Positions 40,698 through 50,239 are shown, counted from the stretch's first letter. The stretch: 64,000 bases of DNA from Streptomyces sp. R41 (GCF_041053055.1 NZ_CP163443.1:3844001-3908000), one strand, 5' to 3'. The notes: generated from the sequence alone by a model not told the origin. A program made the numbers and translations.

Positions 40698-43600
40698 GTG
40701 ACGGGGTTCGTCTTACTGCGTGCGCGGGCGCACCGCCTGCTGCTGGCCGCCGCGCTGCTCACCGTCCTGCTGACGACGGCGGTGCTCTCGACCCTCACGG
40801 CGTACTCCGGCGCGATCGGCGACGCCTCCCTGCGGCACGCGCTCCAGGACCCCGGCAACGCCGTCGACACCGCGCTGATCGTCCGGGCCGGCGTTCCCGC
40901 GGAGCAGCGCGAGGCCGCCGACAGCGCCGTACGCAAGGGCGCCCGGCAGACCTTCGACGGGTTTCCGGTGACCCTGCGCACGCTGGTGCGCTCCGGCCCG
41001 TACGCGCTGCCTCGCTCCTTGCAGGCGCCCGCCGAACGGTCGGGCGACCCGGATCTCACCCACTTCGCCGCCCTCGACCGTACGCAGGTGCGGGTAACGG
41101 CCGGGCGGCTGCCTGGCGCGTCCGGCGGCGGTCCGGTCATCGACGTGGCGCTGCCCGAGAGCGCCGCGGGCCGCCTCGGGATGAAGCCCGGCGCGCGCCT
41201 CACCCTCGTCGACCGGCTCGGCGGCCCGAAGGTGCGCGTCCGGCTCACCGGTCTGTACCGACCCGCCCGGCCCACGGCGCCCTACTGGCAGTTGGACGAG
41301 CTGGGCGGCCGCGGGATCAACAAGGTCGACTTCACGACGTACGGGCCACTGCTGGCCGATCCAGCCGTCCTCGCCGGTGGCCGGGTGAGCGCCGGGGAGT
41401 CCGCGTGGCTGGCGTCCGCCGACTTCTCGACGCTGACGCCCGACCGGATCGGCGCCCTGCGGGACGCTGCCCGCGCGGGGCAGCGGGGGCTGCGCAAGGA
41501 CGCGGCCCTGAGCGGGACGACGGCGGTGGCGACCTCGCTGCCCGAGGTGCTGGACAGTGTCGAGCGCTCGCTGCTCGTGTCGCGCTCGACGCTGCTGATC
41601 GTCGCGTTGCAGCTCGCGCTGCTCGCCGGGTACGCGCTGCTCCTGGTCGCCCGGCTGCTGAGTGCCGAACGGACGGGCGAGACACGGGTACTCCGGGCGC
41701 GCGGGGCTTCGCGCGCCCGGGTCGGGGGGCTCGCCGCGCTGGAGGCGCTGCTGCTCGCCGTGCCCGCGGCGCTCTGCGCGCCGCTGCTGGCAGGGCCGTT
41801 GACCCGACTGCTCGCCGGGCAGGGCGCGTTGGCGAGGATCGGGCTGCGCCTGGACACCTCGGACGGGCGCGGCGGGGTGTGGCTGGTCGCGGCGGGAGTG
41901 GCGCTGGGGTGCGCGCTCGCGGTGACGGTTCCGGCGCTCACTTCCCGGGACGAGGCCGAGGGGCGGGCACGCTCGCTGCCCGCTCCGGTGCGCGCGGGCG
42001 CGGACGTCGGCCTGCTGGTGATCGCGGGTGTCGCGTACTGGCAGCTGGACCGGCAGACCTCCGGTGCCGTCGGCCACACCGGTTCGGGCGCGCTCGGCAT
42101 CGATCCGCTCCTGGTCTCGGCTCCCGCCCTCGCCCTGCTCGCCGGGACCGTGCTCACCCTGCGGCTGCTGCCGCCGGTGGCCCGGCTCGCCGAACGCCGT
42201 GCCACGAGCGGACGCGGGCTGCCCGCCGCCCTCGCGGGCTGGCAGCTCAGCCGCCGCCCGATGCGCGGCGCTGGCCCGGTCCTGCTCCTCGTCCTCGCCG
42301 TCGCCATGGGGATGCTCGCGATCGGCCAGGGCGCCTCCTGGGACCGCTCGCAGGACGACCAGGCAGACTTCCAGGCCGGTACCTCCGTCCGCGTACTCGC
42401 CGCTGACGACGGCGAGTTGGGCCAGGCCGGGACGTACGCGGCACTCCCGCACGTCCGCGCGGCCGCACCCGCCGTCCGTACGACCCTGCCGCTGTCCGGC
42501 AGCCGTACGGCGACGGTGCTGGCGCTGGACACGGCACACGCGGCGGACGGTGTGCTGCTGCGGAGCGATCAGGCCGACCGCCCGGTGCGGCCGCTGGTGG
42601 CGGGGCTCGGCCCGAAGGGTGCGACCGCGGGCACACCGCTCCCGAAGGGCGCGACTCGGCTCGGCATGACGGCGCGGGTGGACAGCAACGGCGGCGGGGA
42701 GGGGACGAGCGTGGACGTGTCGGTCACGCTGGAGGACCGCTACGGGACGCCGTACGCGATACGGCTCGGCGGGCTCCCCGCAGACGGAGGGGTGCACGCG
42801 CTCGCGCTGGACCTGGCGCCGACCGCCGGCCCCTTGACGCTCACCGGACTGCAACTGGACATGACCCAGCCCACCGACACGGCACAGCAACACCTGTTCT
42901 CCGTCGAGGAGTTGAACGCGGTCGGCGCCGACGGCAAGGAGCGGCGGCTGTCGCTGCCCACGGCCTGGAAGGCGGCGTCGCGGACCAACAGCACGACGGG
43001 CTCGCCCAACGCGTCCACCCGCCCGACGCCCCCGCGGGTGGAGAAGTCCTCGGACAAGGCCCTGTCCGTCCGCTACGGCACCGGCTACGTCCCGCACGAT
43101 TTCGCCTGGCAGATCACGTCGTTGACGGTTCGTCTGCAAGTGGTCCAGCCCGAAGTGCCGGAGGTCACCGCGGTCGCGACCGACCGCTTCCTGAAGTCGG
43201 CGGGCGCCCGGACCGGGCAGCAGGTGGACGTGCCGCTCGGCGGCGAGACGGTGCCGGTGCGGATCGTGGAGAGCGTAAGGGCGCTGCCGACGACCGGGGC
43301 CGGGTCGGGCACCGAAGGGGAGCCGGACGGCGGGGCGCTGCTGATCGATCTCCGGTCCGTGAACCGGGTGTTGGAGGACGGCTACGGGCAGAGCGTCGCG
43401 CCCACCGAGTGGTGGCTGCGGACCGCGCCCGGCCAGGCGGCGAGCGTCGCGGCGGCCGTTCGGGAGCGGCCCGACATCGAGCCCACGCAGGTCGTCGTGC
43501 GCGACGAGATCGCGGACCGGCTGCGCGACGACCCCTTCGGCGCGGGCCCCGAGGCCGCGTTCGCCGCGGCGGCCGTGGTGGCGGCGGCCCTGGCTGCGGT

Positions 43601-43967
43601 CGGTTTCGGGGTCAGCACCGCCGGGTCGCTGCGGGAGCGCGGGGCCGAGTTCGCGGTCCTGCGGGCGCTGGGCGCCCCGCGCCGTCAGCTGGCCCGGCTG
43701 ATCGCCGCCGAGCAGGGGGTCCTGGTGACCCTGGCGGTGGTGGTGGGCGTCGCCCTGGGCGCGGTGCTGACGCGGGCGGTCGTCCCGCTGATCGTGCTGA
43801 CCTCCGACGCCACCCGGCCGATCCCCGGGGTCCTGGTAGAACTCCCCCTCGCGCACGTCGCCGTACTGCTGGCCGCCGTGGCCGTCACACCGCTGGCCAT
43901 CACGGCGTTCCTGGCACTGCACCGCCCGGACCCGGCGAGTTCACTGCGCCGGCAGGGGGGTGAGTGA
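40698..43967 (+). CDS. Large FtsX-like ABC transporter permease
   Basis: 1089 residues from a GTG at 40698. The N-terminal membrane helix (RLLLAAALLTVLLTTAVLST) is followed by a large extracytoplasmic domain. A central block of helices (SRSTLLIVALQLALLAGYAL; LRARGASRARVGGLAALEAL) and a second extracytoplasmic domain (about 540-940) follow. The C-terminal FtsX core reads AVVAAALAAVGFGVSTAGSL, REFAVLR-like EFAVLRALGAPRRQLARLIA, and closing helices. Such exporters move lipids, lipoproteins or amphipathic drugs. Overlaps the next permease gene start region; with the downstream ATPase it forms a three-part exporter. Substrate unknown. Confidence 0.9.
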   Translation: MTGFVLLRARAHRLLLAAALLTVLLTTAVLSTLTAYSGAIGDASLRHALQDPGNAVDTALIVRAGVPAEQREAADSAVRKGARQTFDGFPVTLRTLVRSGPYALPRSLQAPAERSGDPDLTHFAALDRTQVRVTAGRLPGASGGGPVIDVALPESAAGRLGMKPGARLTLVDRLGGPKVRVRLTGLYRPARPTAPYWQLDELGGRGINKVDFTTYGPLLADPAVLAGGRVSAGESAWLASADFSTLTPDRIGALRDAARAGQRGLRKDAALSGTTAVATSLPEVLDSVERSLLVSRSTLLIVALQLALLAGYALLLVARLLSAERTGETRVLRARGASRARVGGLAALEALLLAVPAALCAPLLAGPLTRLLAGQGALARIGLRLDTSDGRGGVWLVAAGVALGCALAVTVPALTSRDEAEGRARSLPAPVRAGADVGLLVIAGVAYWQLDRQTSGAVGHTGSGALGIDPLLVSAPALALLAGTVLTLRLLPPVARLAERRATSGRGLPAALAGWQLSRRPMRGAGPVLLLVLAVAMGMLAIGQGASWDRSQDDQADFQAGTSVRVLAADDGELGQAGTYAALPHVRAAAPAVRTTLPLSGSRTATVLALDTAHAADGVLLRSDQADRPVRPLVAGLGPKGATAGTPLPKGATRLGMTARVDSNGGGEGTSVDVSVTLEDRYGTPYAIRLGGLPADGGVHALALDLAPTAGPLTLTGLQLDMTQPTDTAQQHLFSVEELNAVGADGKERRLSLPTAWKAASRTNSTTGSPNASTRPTPPRVEKSSDKALSVRYGTGYVPHDFAWQITSLTVRLQVVQPEVPEVTAVATDRFLKSAGARTGQQVDVPLGGETVPVRIVESVRALPTTGAGSGTEGEPDGGALLIDLRSVNRVLEDGYGQSVAPTEWWLRTAPGQAASVAAAVRERPDIEPTQVVVRDEIADRLRDDPFGAGPEAAFAAAAVVAAALAAVGFGVSTAGSLRERGAEFAVLRALGAPRRQLARLIAAEQGVLVTLAVVVGVALGAVLTRAVVPLIVLTSDATRPIPGVLVELPLAHVAVLLAAVAVTPLAITAFLALHRPDPASSLRRQGGE

Positions 43968-43968
43968 C

Positions 43969-46713
43969 ATGGCCGGGACCATGACGACCGCAGTGGCTCC
44001 TTGGGTGCGTACGCGACTGCGGGCCGCACCCGGGGCGGCGCTCGCCCTGGCCCTGCTCGTCGCGCTGACCGCGTGTCTGGCCGCCGCCTTCCCGCGGGCC
44101 GTCGACCGGTACGAGGACGCGGGCCTGCGTCGGATCCTCGGCGACGCGACGGCCCGGAAGACCATCGTCCAGGTGTACGCCCCGCAGCCCGGCGTCGAAC
44201 TCCCGCAGCCGGAAAGGGAACAGGCCCTGCGCGGGGCCGCCCTGCGCACGGCGTACGCGAAGGTGCTGGACGCCGTCGAACGCCCCCTCGTCGCCGACCC
44301 GGCCCAGTCCTCGTACGGGGTCCGCACCGCCAACCCCACGGCCGCACTGGACGGTTGGCTGCCCCAGCCGACCGGCCTCCCCGCGCGCATGTCGCTCACC
44401 GCGCAGAACGGCCTCGCCGACCACGCCCGGCTGCGCTCGGGGCGCCTGCCGCGTGTGACGGGCCCGGTGACCGCGGCGACGGCCGAGGTGGAGGCCGCCG
44501 TCACCGCCGAGACGGCGAAGACCCTGCGGATCAAGGTGGGCTCGGTGATCCACCTCCCCGGCGTCGAGCGCGCCCCCTTGTCCGTACGGGTCACCGGCAT
44601 CGTCGTCCCGCGCGAACCCGGCGGCGCGTACTGGACGGCCATGCCCGTCCTGCGCAAGCCCTCCCTGATGCAACTGCCCACCCCGGGCGGCCCGCCGGAC
44701 AAGTACTGGCTCGGCGGACTGCTGCTGCCGCCGGACGCGGCGCCCGCGATGCTCGGCACGCCCGGAAAACCGGAACGCTACTGGCAGTTGGCGCCCGACA
44801 CCTCCATCCTCACCGCACACGAGGTGCCCCGCCTGACCTCCGCGATCGCCGCGCTGGAGACGGGCCCGGGCCTGGGACGGATACGGGGGCGCATCGATCC
44901 ACTCGCGGACGCGACCACCGACCTGGACGACGTGGTGAAGTCGTTCAGCCAACTGCGCTCGGGAATCGGCCCGTTGGTGGCGGTGGCCGCCTTCGGCACG
45001 GGCACGGTCGCCGCGGTCGTCCTGCTGATGGCGGGCGGCCTCGCCGTCGACCGTCGCCAGGCGGAACTGGCCCTGCTGCGCGCCCGCGGCGGTTCGCTGC
45101 GTGGCGTGTCGGGAAGGCTGCTGGCCGAGACGGCGGTGGTCGCGGTGCCCGCGGGCGCGCTGGGGCTCGGCGCCGCGCTGCTCGCGGTCCCGGAGGGCCG
45201 CCGCTCGTACGCGGCGGCGGCCGCCGTCACGGTGACGCTCCTGGCCTGCGCCACCCTGCCTGTGCGGGCCGCCCTCGCCCACCGTGCCGTACGCGTCCAC
45301 GGGGCCCGCCAGGACCTGACTGCGGTACGTCCCTCACGGCGCCGTACGGTCGCGGAACTGACTCTGCTGGTGCTGGCGTCGGCGGCGGTGGTGGCGCTGC
45401 GACGCCGGGGCGCCTCGGAGGACCAACTGGTCGCCCTGGCGCCGGTGTTGGTGGGCGTCATCGCCGCGCTGGTCCTGGTGCGGCTCTACCCCCTGCCGCT
45501 GCGGCGCCTGTCCCGGCCGGCCGGACGGCTGCGCGGCGCGGTCACCCACCTCTCACTGGCGCGCGCCGGCCGCACCTCCGCCTCCACGGTCCTGGCCCTC
45601 CTCACCGCCCTCACCACCGCGGCCTTCGGCGGTTCGGTCCTCGCCGGCGTCCACGCCGCCCGTGACCACGCCGCCCTCCTCACCACCGGCGCGGACGCCC
45701 GCATCGAGGCGACCCACCCCCTGCCGTCCGCCCTGCCCGAACAGCTCCGCCGCACCCCGGGCGTACGCGACGTCACCCCGGTGAGCATCGCCTACCAGGC
45801 CCGGACGGGAGAGGGCTCGGGGACGGAGCAGGAGACGGTGGCGATGGTGGGGGTGGAGCCGGGGGCGTATGCGCGGCTGGCTCGGGGTGTGGGGTTCGGG
45901 GGGTTCTCGGGGACGGAGTTGAGGTCTCCTGGCTCGTCCGGCAGCTCCGGCGAGACGCCGCTGCCCGCCCTCGCCTCCCCCGCCGTAGCCGACCGCTACG
46001 GTACGCGGCCGTTCCAGGTGCGGCTGGAGGACGGCAGTCACGTCACCGTGCGGATCTCCGTCGTGCGGGAGCGGACCCCGGCCGTCTTCGACATGGACTT
46101 CCTGGTCGTGGACCGCGCGGGTCTCGGCGCCCGGCCCGCGCGCCCGACCGCGCTGCTCGTGACCGGCGACCACCTCGACGGAGGTGCGCTGCGCAAGGCC
46201 GCGGGCACCGGGGTGGACGTACGGCTACGGGCGGAGGAGGAGGCGCGGTACGTGGACTCGCCGTTGCAGACCGGCGCCGAGCGGATCTACACGGCGGCGG
46301 TCGCGGCGGGCGCCGGGTACGCCGTACTGGCCCTGCTGCTTTCCCTCGTACGCGCCGCCCCCGAGCGCGCCGCGCTCCTCGCCCGCCTGCGCACCATGGG
46401 GCTCACGCGCGCCCAGGGCCGCCGCCTCCTCGTCCTGGAAGCCCTGCCGCAGGCTCTCCTCGCGGCAGCGGGCGGCGCGCTCACGGGCTGGGCGACCATC
46501 CGTCTGCTCTCCCCCGGCATCGACCTGACGGCCATCGCGCTCGCCACCCACAGCTCCCCGTCGGCAGACGCCCCACTCCGCACGGACCCGGCCTCCTTGC
46601 TCCTCCCGTCCCTGACCGTCCTCGCCCTCGCGACGGGCATCGCGGCGGCACAGGCGTGGTGGACGGGGAGACGGGGTTCGGTACGAGAACTGAGAGCGGG
46701 GGACGGCCGATGA
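43969..46713 (+). CDS. Large FtsX-like ABC transporter permease, second subunit
   Basis: 914 residues from ATG 43969, which sits 8 nt after a GGGGGG ribosome site; a GTG at 43960 overlapping the previous gene is an alternative. Architecture parallels the upstream subunit: N-terminal helix (ALALALLVALTACLAAAF), extracytoplasmic domain, central FtsX helices (FGTGTVAAVVLLMAGGLAVD; RQAELALLRARGGSLRGVSG), second external domain, C-terminal helices (LLARLRTMGLTRAQGRRLLV). Together with the first permease it forms the membrane part of a MacB/LolCE-like exporter. Confidence 0.9.
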   Translation: MAGTMTTAVAPWVRTRLRAAPGAALALALLVALTACLAAAFPRAVDRYEDAGLRRILGDATARKTIVQVYAPQPGVELPQPEREQALRGAALRTAYAKVLDAVERPLVADPAQSSYGVRTANPTAALDGWLPQPTGLPARMSLTAQNGLADHARLRSGRLPRVTGPVTAATAEVEAAVTAETAKTLRIKVGSVIHLPGVERAPLSVRVTGIVVPREPGGAYWTAMPVLRKPSLMQLPTPGGPPDKYWLGGLLLPPDAAPAMLGTPGKPERYWQLAPDTSILTAHEVPRLTSAIAALETGPGLGRIRGRIDPLADATTDLDDVVKSFSQLRSGIGPLVAVAAFGTGTVAAVVLLMAGGLAVDRRQAELALLRARGGSLRGVSGRLLAETAVVAVPAGALGLGAALLAVPEGRRSYAAAAAVTVTLLACATLPVRAALAHRAVRVHGARQDLTAVRPSRRRTVAELTLLVLASAAVVALRRRGASEDQLVALAPVLVGVIAALVLVRLYPLPLRRLSRPAGRLRGAVTHLSLARAGRTSASTVLALLTALTTAAFGGSVLAGVHAARDHAALLTTGADARIEATHPLPSALPEQLRRTPGVRDVTPVSIAYQARTGEGSGTEQETVAMVGVEPGAYARLARGVGFGGFSGTELRSPGSSGSSGETPLPALASPAVADRYGTRPFQVRLEDGSHVTVRISVVRERTPAVFDMDFLVVDRAGLGARPARPTALLVTGDHLDGGALRKAAGTGVDVRLRAEEEARYVDSPLQTGAERIYTAAVAAGAGYAVLALLLSLVRAAPERAALLARLRTMGLTRAQGRRLLVLEALPQALLAAAGGALTGWATIRLLSPGIDLTAIALATHSSPSADAPLRTDPASLLLPSLTVLALATGIAAAQAWWTGRRGSVRELRAGDGR

Positions 46714-46940
46714 GGTCCGACACCACGGCTGGCGCAGCCGCGGGTACGCGCCCCACACGGGGCGACAGCCCACCCTCGGCGGCCGTAGCCGTGGGCCTGG
46801 GTGCCAGTAGGGGCTTCGGCCGTCCCAGGGAGAGCGGCGCCCTGCAAGCGTCGGCCGGCGCACCCACCCCGAGCCCAGCCCCAGCGCCGGGCACCCCCTC
46901 GACAAGCGTCCCCATGAGCCCCGCCGGAGGCAGGCGATGA
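46710..46940 (+). CDS. Small Pro/Ala/Gly-rich open frame between permease and ATPase
   Basis: 76 codons starting with an ATG that overlaps the permease stop (ATGA) and ending with a TGA that overlaps the ATPase start (ATGA). The product is low-complexity (AAGTRPTRGDSPPSAAVAVG and similar) with no domain. The double 4-bp overlap implies ribosomes would pass through it and couple all three genes. It could be a real small protein, a translational spacer, or decayed coding sequence. Codon third positions are G/C-rich but so is the background. Confidence 0.4.
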   Translation: MRSDTTAGAAAGTRPTRGDSPPSAAVAVGLGASRGFGRPRESGALQASAGAPTPSPAPAPGTPSTSVPMSPAGGRR

Positions 46941-47938
46941 CCACCACCGATCCCACCTTCGCCGACCTCGCCCAGCGCGCCGCCGCCCACCGGGACCGCC
47001 CCGCCTACGGCCATGACGCCTTGATCACCTGTGACCGTCTGGTCCGGATCTTCTCCACGGACGGTGTGGAGGTCCAGGCGCTCCAGGGCCTCGACCTCCT
47101 GGTCCGCGAGGGCGAGTTGATGGCTCTGGTGGGCGCGTCGGGCAGCGGCAAGTCGACGCTGATGAACATCCTGGCCGGCCTGGACACGCCCACCGCGGGC
47201 GCGGCGAAGGTCGCGGGCCGCGACCTGCTCACGATGGGCGCGAAGGACCGCCTGCGCTACCGCCGGGAGGTCGTCGGCTTCGTCTGGCAGCAGACGTCCC
47301 GCAACCTCCTCCCCTACCTGACGGCAGCCCAGAACGTCGCCCTACCGATGCAGCTCTCGGGCTCCGGCTCGGGTTCCGGCTCCGGCTCCGGCTCCGGCAA
47401 AGGCCGCCGCAGTCACCGCCGCGCGCAGTCCGAACGAGCCCTGGAACTCCTGGAGTTGCTGGACATCGCCGACTGCCGCAACCGCCGCCCGCATCAGATG
47501 TCCGGCGGCCAGCAACAGCGTGTCGCCATCGCCGTGGCTCTCGCCAACGCCCCCGCGGTCCTCCTCGCCGACGAACCCACCGGCGAACTCGACTCCCACA
47601 CCGCGGAGCAGGTCTTCGCCGCCTTCCGCACCGCGAACGAACACCTCGGCACCACCATCGTGATCGTCACCCATGACCAGGCGGTGGCCGGCGAGGTCCG
47701 CCGCACGGTCGCCATCCGCGACGGCCGCACCTCCACGGAGGTGCTGCGCCGCACCGAGGTCGACGCGGCCACCGGCCAGGAAGCGGTGGTGGCCCGCGAG
47801 TACGCGATGCTCGACCGCGCCGGCCGCCTCCAGCTCCCCGCCGAGTACACCGAGGCCCTGGGCATGCGCGACCGCGTGGCGCTGGAACTGGAGTCGGACC
47901 ACATCGGCGTATGGCCGGACGACAGCGAGCACGAGTGA
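46937..47938 (+). CDS. ABC transporter ATP-binding protein (MacB/LolD type)
   Basis: 333 residues. Walker A ALVGASGSGKSTLMN, Q-loop GFVWQQTSRNLLPY, signature MSGGQQQRVAIAVALANAPA, Walker B VLLADEPTGELDS and switch His in VIVTHDQA are all present. Between Q-loop and signature lies an unusual (SG)-repeat insert followed by KGRRSHRRAQ. The C-terminal 60 residues (AREYAMLDRAGRLQLPAEYT; LGMRDRVALELES) are a beta-hairpin, AbrB-like extension. Energises export by the two FtsX-like permeases upstream. ATG overlaps the preceding small open frame. Confidence 0.93.
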   Translation: MTTTDPTFADLAQRAAAHRDRPAYGHDALITCDRLVRIFSTDGVEVQALQGLDLLVREGELMALVGASGSGKSTLMNILAGLDTPTAGAAKVAGRDLLTMGAKDRLRYRREVVGFVWQQTSRNLLPYLTAAQNVALPMQLSGSGSGSGSGSGSGKGRRSHRRAQSERALELLELLDIADCRNRRPHQMSGGQQQRVAIAVALANAPAVLLADEPTGELDSHTAEQVFAAFRTANEHLGTTIVIVTHDQAVAGEVRRTVAIRDGRTSTEVLRRTEVDAATGQEAVVAREYAMLDRAGRLQLPAEYTEALGMRDRVALELESDHIGVWPDDSEHE

Positions 47939-48015
47939 TCCACTGCCGTAACCGAACAGCCATCACACCGAGGTATTGACGCACCCCGACCCCGGTGTCA
48001 TGGTTACCCGCATCG

Positions 48016-48038
48016 AGACATCAGATGTCTGACGTCAG
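48016..48038. promoter_or_regulatory. Candidate GntR operator upstream of the gluconate-type regulator
   Basis: Two overlapping perfect palindromes: AGACATCAGATGTCT (48016-48030) and CTGACGTCAG (48029-48038), 128 bp before the GntR-family gene start. Symmetry, AT content and position suggest autoregulation. Confidence 0.7.
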
Positions 48039-48165
48039 AGCTCCAGATCAACAGAGATGGCTCTCGTCCAGGGTCGTCCTCACCCGGGAAAAATCCCTGC
48101 CGGCAGTCCCTGATGACAGACTTCTGAATCGCCACTGCCCGTACCCGCCCGCCGGAGGCCCAACG

Positions 48166-48867
48166 ATGTCGCTCTCCGAAGATCTCGCCGAGCGCCTGCT
48201 CAGCGCGATCATCGACGGCACCTACCCGCCGGACGCCGCCCTCCCCCCGGAGGCCGAGCTCGCCGAGCAGTCGATGGTGAGCCGTCTGACCGTCCGTGAG
48301 GCGGTGAAGCAGCTGCGCGCGCAGAACGTCGTACGGGTGGTGCGCGGCCGCGGCACATACGTGAACCCGCCGGACCGCTGGACCGCACTGGAGCCCGTGA
48401 TCCGCGCAGCGTCCCGCTCCTCCCACACCTCGCTCTCCGAGCGGCTCATCGAGGCCCGCCGCCTCATCGAGAACGGCGCGACCGAGCTCGCTGCGGTCCG
48501 GCGCAGCGATACCGACCTCGCCGAGCTGCGCGAGCACCTCGCCGCGATGCGGGACGCCGCCGACGCAGGCGACACGGAGCAGTTCGTGCAGGCCGACATC
48601 GACTTCCACGACACGGTGATGCGGGCGACCGGCAACCTCTTCGTCCCGCTCCTCTTCGAGCCCTTCGGCCCCCTCCTCGCCGAGGGCCGCCGCGAGACCT
48701 CCGCGGTCCCGCAGATCCGCGTCAACGCCATCGCCCACCACGAGGCGGTCCTCGCCGCCCTGGAGTCCGGTGACCCGGACAAGGCCCGCGAGGCGATGAA
48801 CGCCCACATGAACCAGACGGCGAACGACTACCGCACACACGTACTGAAAACGACAGACCCGTCGTAG
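48166..48867 (+). CDS. gntR: GntR/FadR-family regulator, probably gluconate-responsive
   Basis: 233 residues. GGAGG lies 8 nt before ATG 48166, and the longer upstream frame is rejected because it crosses the operator. The winged helix (residues 1-68) is DLAERLLSAIIDGTYPPDAA, LPPEAELAEQSMVSRLTVRE, AVKQLRAQNVVRVVRGRGTY. A C-terminal FCD effector domain follows, with metal-ligand type Asp/His positions (ADIDFHDTVMRATGN; AIAHHEAVLAALESGD). The directly following gluconate permease remnant identifies the likely pathway: repression of gluconate uptake and kinase genes until gluconate or its phosphate binds. The symbol is by context, since those target genes have been lost here. Confidence 0.85.
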   Translation: MSLSEDLAERLLSAIIDGTYPPDAALPPEAELAEQSMVSRLTVREAVKQLRAQNVVRVVRGRGTYVNPPDRWTALEPVIRAASRSSHTSLSERLIEARRLIENGATELAAVRRSDTDLAELREHLAAMRDAADAGDTEQFVQADIDFHDTVMRATGNLFVPLLFEPFGPLLAEGRRETSAVPQIRVNAIAHHEAVLAALESGDPDKAREAMNAHMNQTANDYRTHVLKTTDPS

Positions 48868-48884
48868 CTGTGGGCGATCGTGCC

Positions 48885-49535
48885 CGGCGGCCGCACCGCT
48901 CGCCCCAAGGCTCCTCAGCCTGGCCGGCACCCTCGGCCAGAACCTCCTCGCCGAGGGGTCCATCCTCCGCGCCGTCCTCAGGGTCCTCGGCGCCCCCATG
49001 GTGGCCCTGCTCCTCGACGTCGCCCTGTGCGCCTACTTCCTGGGCGCCCGCCGCGGCTGGGACCGCACCCGCATCGCGAACGTCATGACCTCGGCTCTCC
49101 CGCCGGTGGCCATGGTGATCCTGGTGGCGGGCGCGGGCGGCGTCTTCGGCAAGGTGCTGGTGGCGAGCGGCATCGGCGACGCGATCGCCGACGTACTGGA
49201 CCGGACGGGTCTGCCCGCTCTCTTCCTGGCCTTCCTGATGGCGCTCGCCCTGAGCGCAGCCCAGGGTTCGACGACAGTGGCCCTGATCACCACGGCGGGC
49301 ATCCTCACTCCGCTGCTGCGGCGCGCCGACCTGTCCACCGGCCAACTCTCCCTGGTCGCCCTGGCGATGGGCGCGGGCGGCCTCTCCGTCTCGCACATCA
49401 ACGACGCGGGCTACTGGATGTTCACCAAGCCGGCCGGCCTGGACGTGACGACGGGCCTGCGCACGCACGGTCCTGACGACCACGATGGGCGTGATGGGCT
49501 TCGGCCTCACCGCGGCCCTGTGGCCCCTCGTCTGA
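48885..49535 (+). pseudogene. Gluconate:H+ symporter (GntP family), 5'-truncated and frameshifted
   Basis: A frame with no proper start encodes the C-terminal half of a GntP-type permease: GTLGQNLLAEGSILRAVLRV, AMVILVAGAGGVFGKVLVAS, ALALSAAQGSTTVALITTAG and GAGGLSVSHINDAGYWMFTK. Near 49466 the frame shifts; the expected ending (TVLTTTMGVMGFGLTAALWP then LV and stop at 49533-49535) continues in another frame. About half of the usual 450-residue protein is missing upstream, where the gene abuts gntR, and no gluconokinase gene is present. This looks like one deletion removing gntK and the 5' part of the permease, then decay. Confidence 0.85.
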
Positions 49536-49540
49536 GGTGA

Positions 49541-50239
49541 TCAGCGGACGCTGACGTCCAACGCCCCAAGTCCCGCCCTGCGTACGGCGATCGACCCGTA
49601 CGGCGTACGCAGCCGGAGCCACGCGCCCGACGAGTACAGCCCCAACTGGACCTCGTCGGGTGCGGCTTGGCGCCCGGGGTCCCGGGACCGCAGGAATCCC
49701 AGCGACTGCGCCGCGTGCGCGGCCCGAACCGGAAGTCCGGTGTCGCCGATCGGCCGGGACCAGATCTCCCGCCCGATACGGTCGAGTTCGGCGCGGGTAC
49801 GCAGCTCGGGCGCCAACTCCTGTGTACGGGACCGGAATTCGGCGACCGCGGCGGCGACCATCGCGCGTACGGCGTCCGGGACGGGCAGTCCCGGCTCCTG
49901 CCGCCAGCCGCCACGGGGCGGCAGCACCCCGGCCCACGGCGGCCCGGTGACGGCCTGCGGTACCGCGGCCGTGGCCGCCGACTCGTCGATGGACTCAAGG
50001 AGTTCACCGGCCGAGACGGTCACGTCGAGGGTGACGTCCAGCCCGTTCTCGTACGGCTTGGCGAGGCGCGCCGTACGGATGGCGAGGACCTCGAAGGACG
50101 GCGGGCGCCCGAAGACCGCGAGGGCGGTCCCGGCGGCCTGCAGCCGTACCGCCGCCGCCCGGTCGTAATGGATCAGCCGGGCGAGGAACGCGGCGAGGTC
50201 CGCCGCCTCCCCCGCGTCGGTGAGGTGCAGGACGGTCAT
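49541..50239 (-). CDS. Hypothetical protein, coupled to the thioesterase gene
   Basis: 232 residues from an ATG at 50239 that overlaps the thioesterase stop (ATGA). Soluble, Arg/Ala-rich, mixed alpha/beta: MTVLHLTDAGEAADLAAFLA, RLIHYDRAAAVRLQAAG, FGRPPSFEVLAIRTARLAKP. A variable middle (VPQAVTGPPWAGVLPPRGGW) and a C-terminal part (AAHAAQSLGFLRSR; EVQLGLYSSGAWLRLRTPYG) follow. It is a conserved-looking Streptomyces protein that I cannot assign to a family. The operon with thioesterase and ettA suggests a housekeeping role. Confidence 0.82.
   Translation of the reverse strand: MTVLHLTDAGEAADLAAFLARLIHYDRAAAVRLQAAGTALAVFGRPPSFEVLAIRTARLAKPYENGLDVTLDVTVSAGELLESIDESAATAAVPQAVTGPPWAGVLPPRGGWRQEPGLPVPDAVRAMVAAAVAEFRSRTQELAPELRTRAELDRIGREIWSRPIGDTGLPVRAAHAAQSLGFLRSRDPGRQAAPDEVQLGLYSSGAWLRLRTPYGSIAVRRAGLGALDVSVR

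Noticed and set aside
40713..43922. Very long antisense open frame (over 1000 codons) on the minus strand
   Set aside because: It mirrors the FtsX-like permease gene, is Arg/Gly/Gln-rich without domains, and is a product of high GC.
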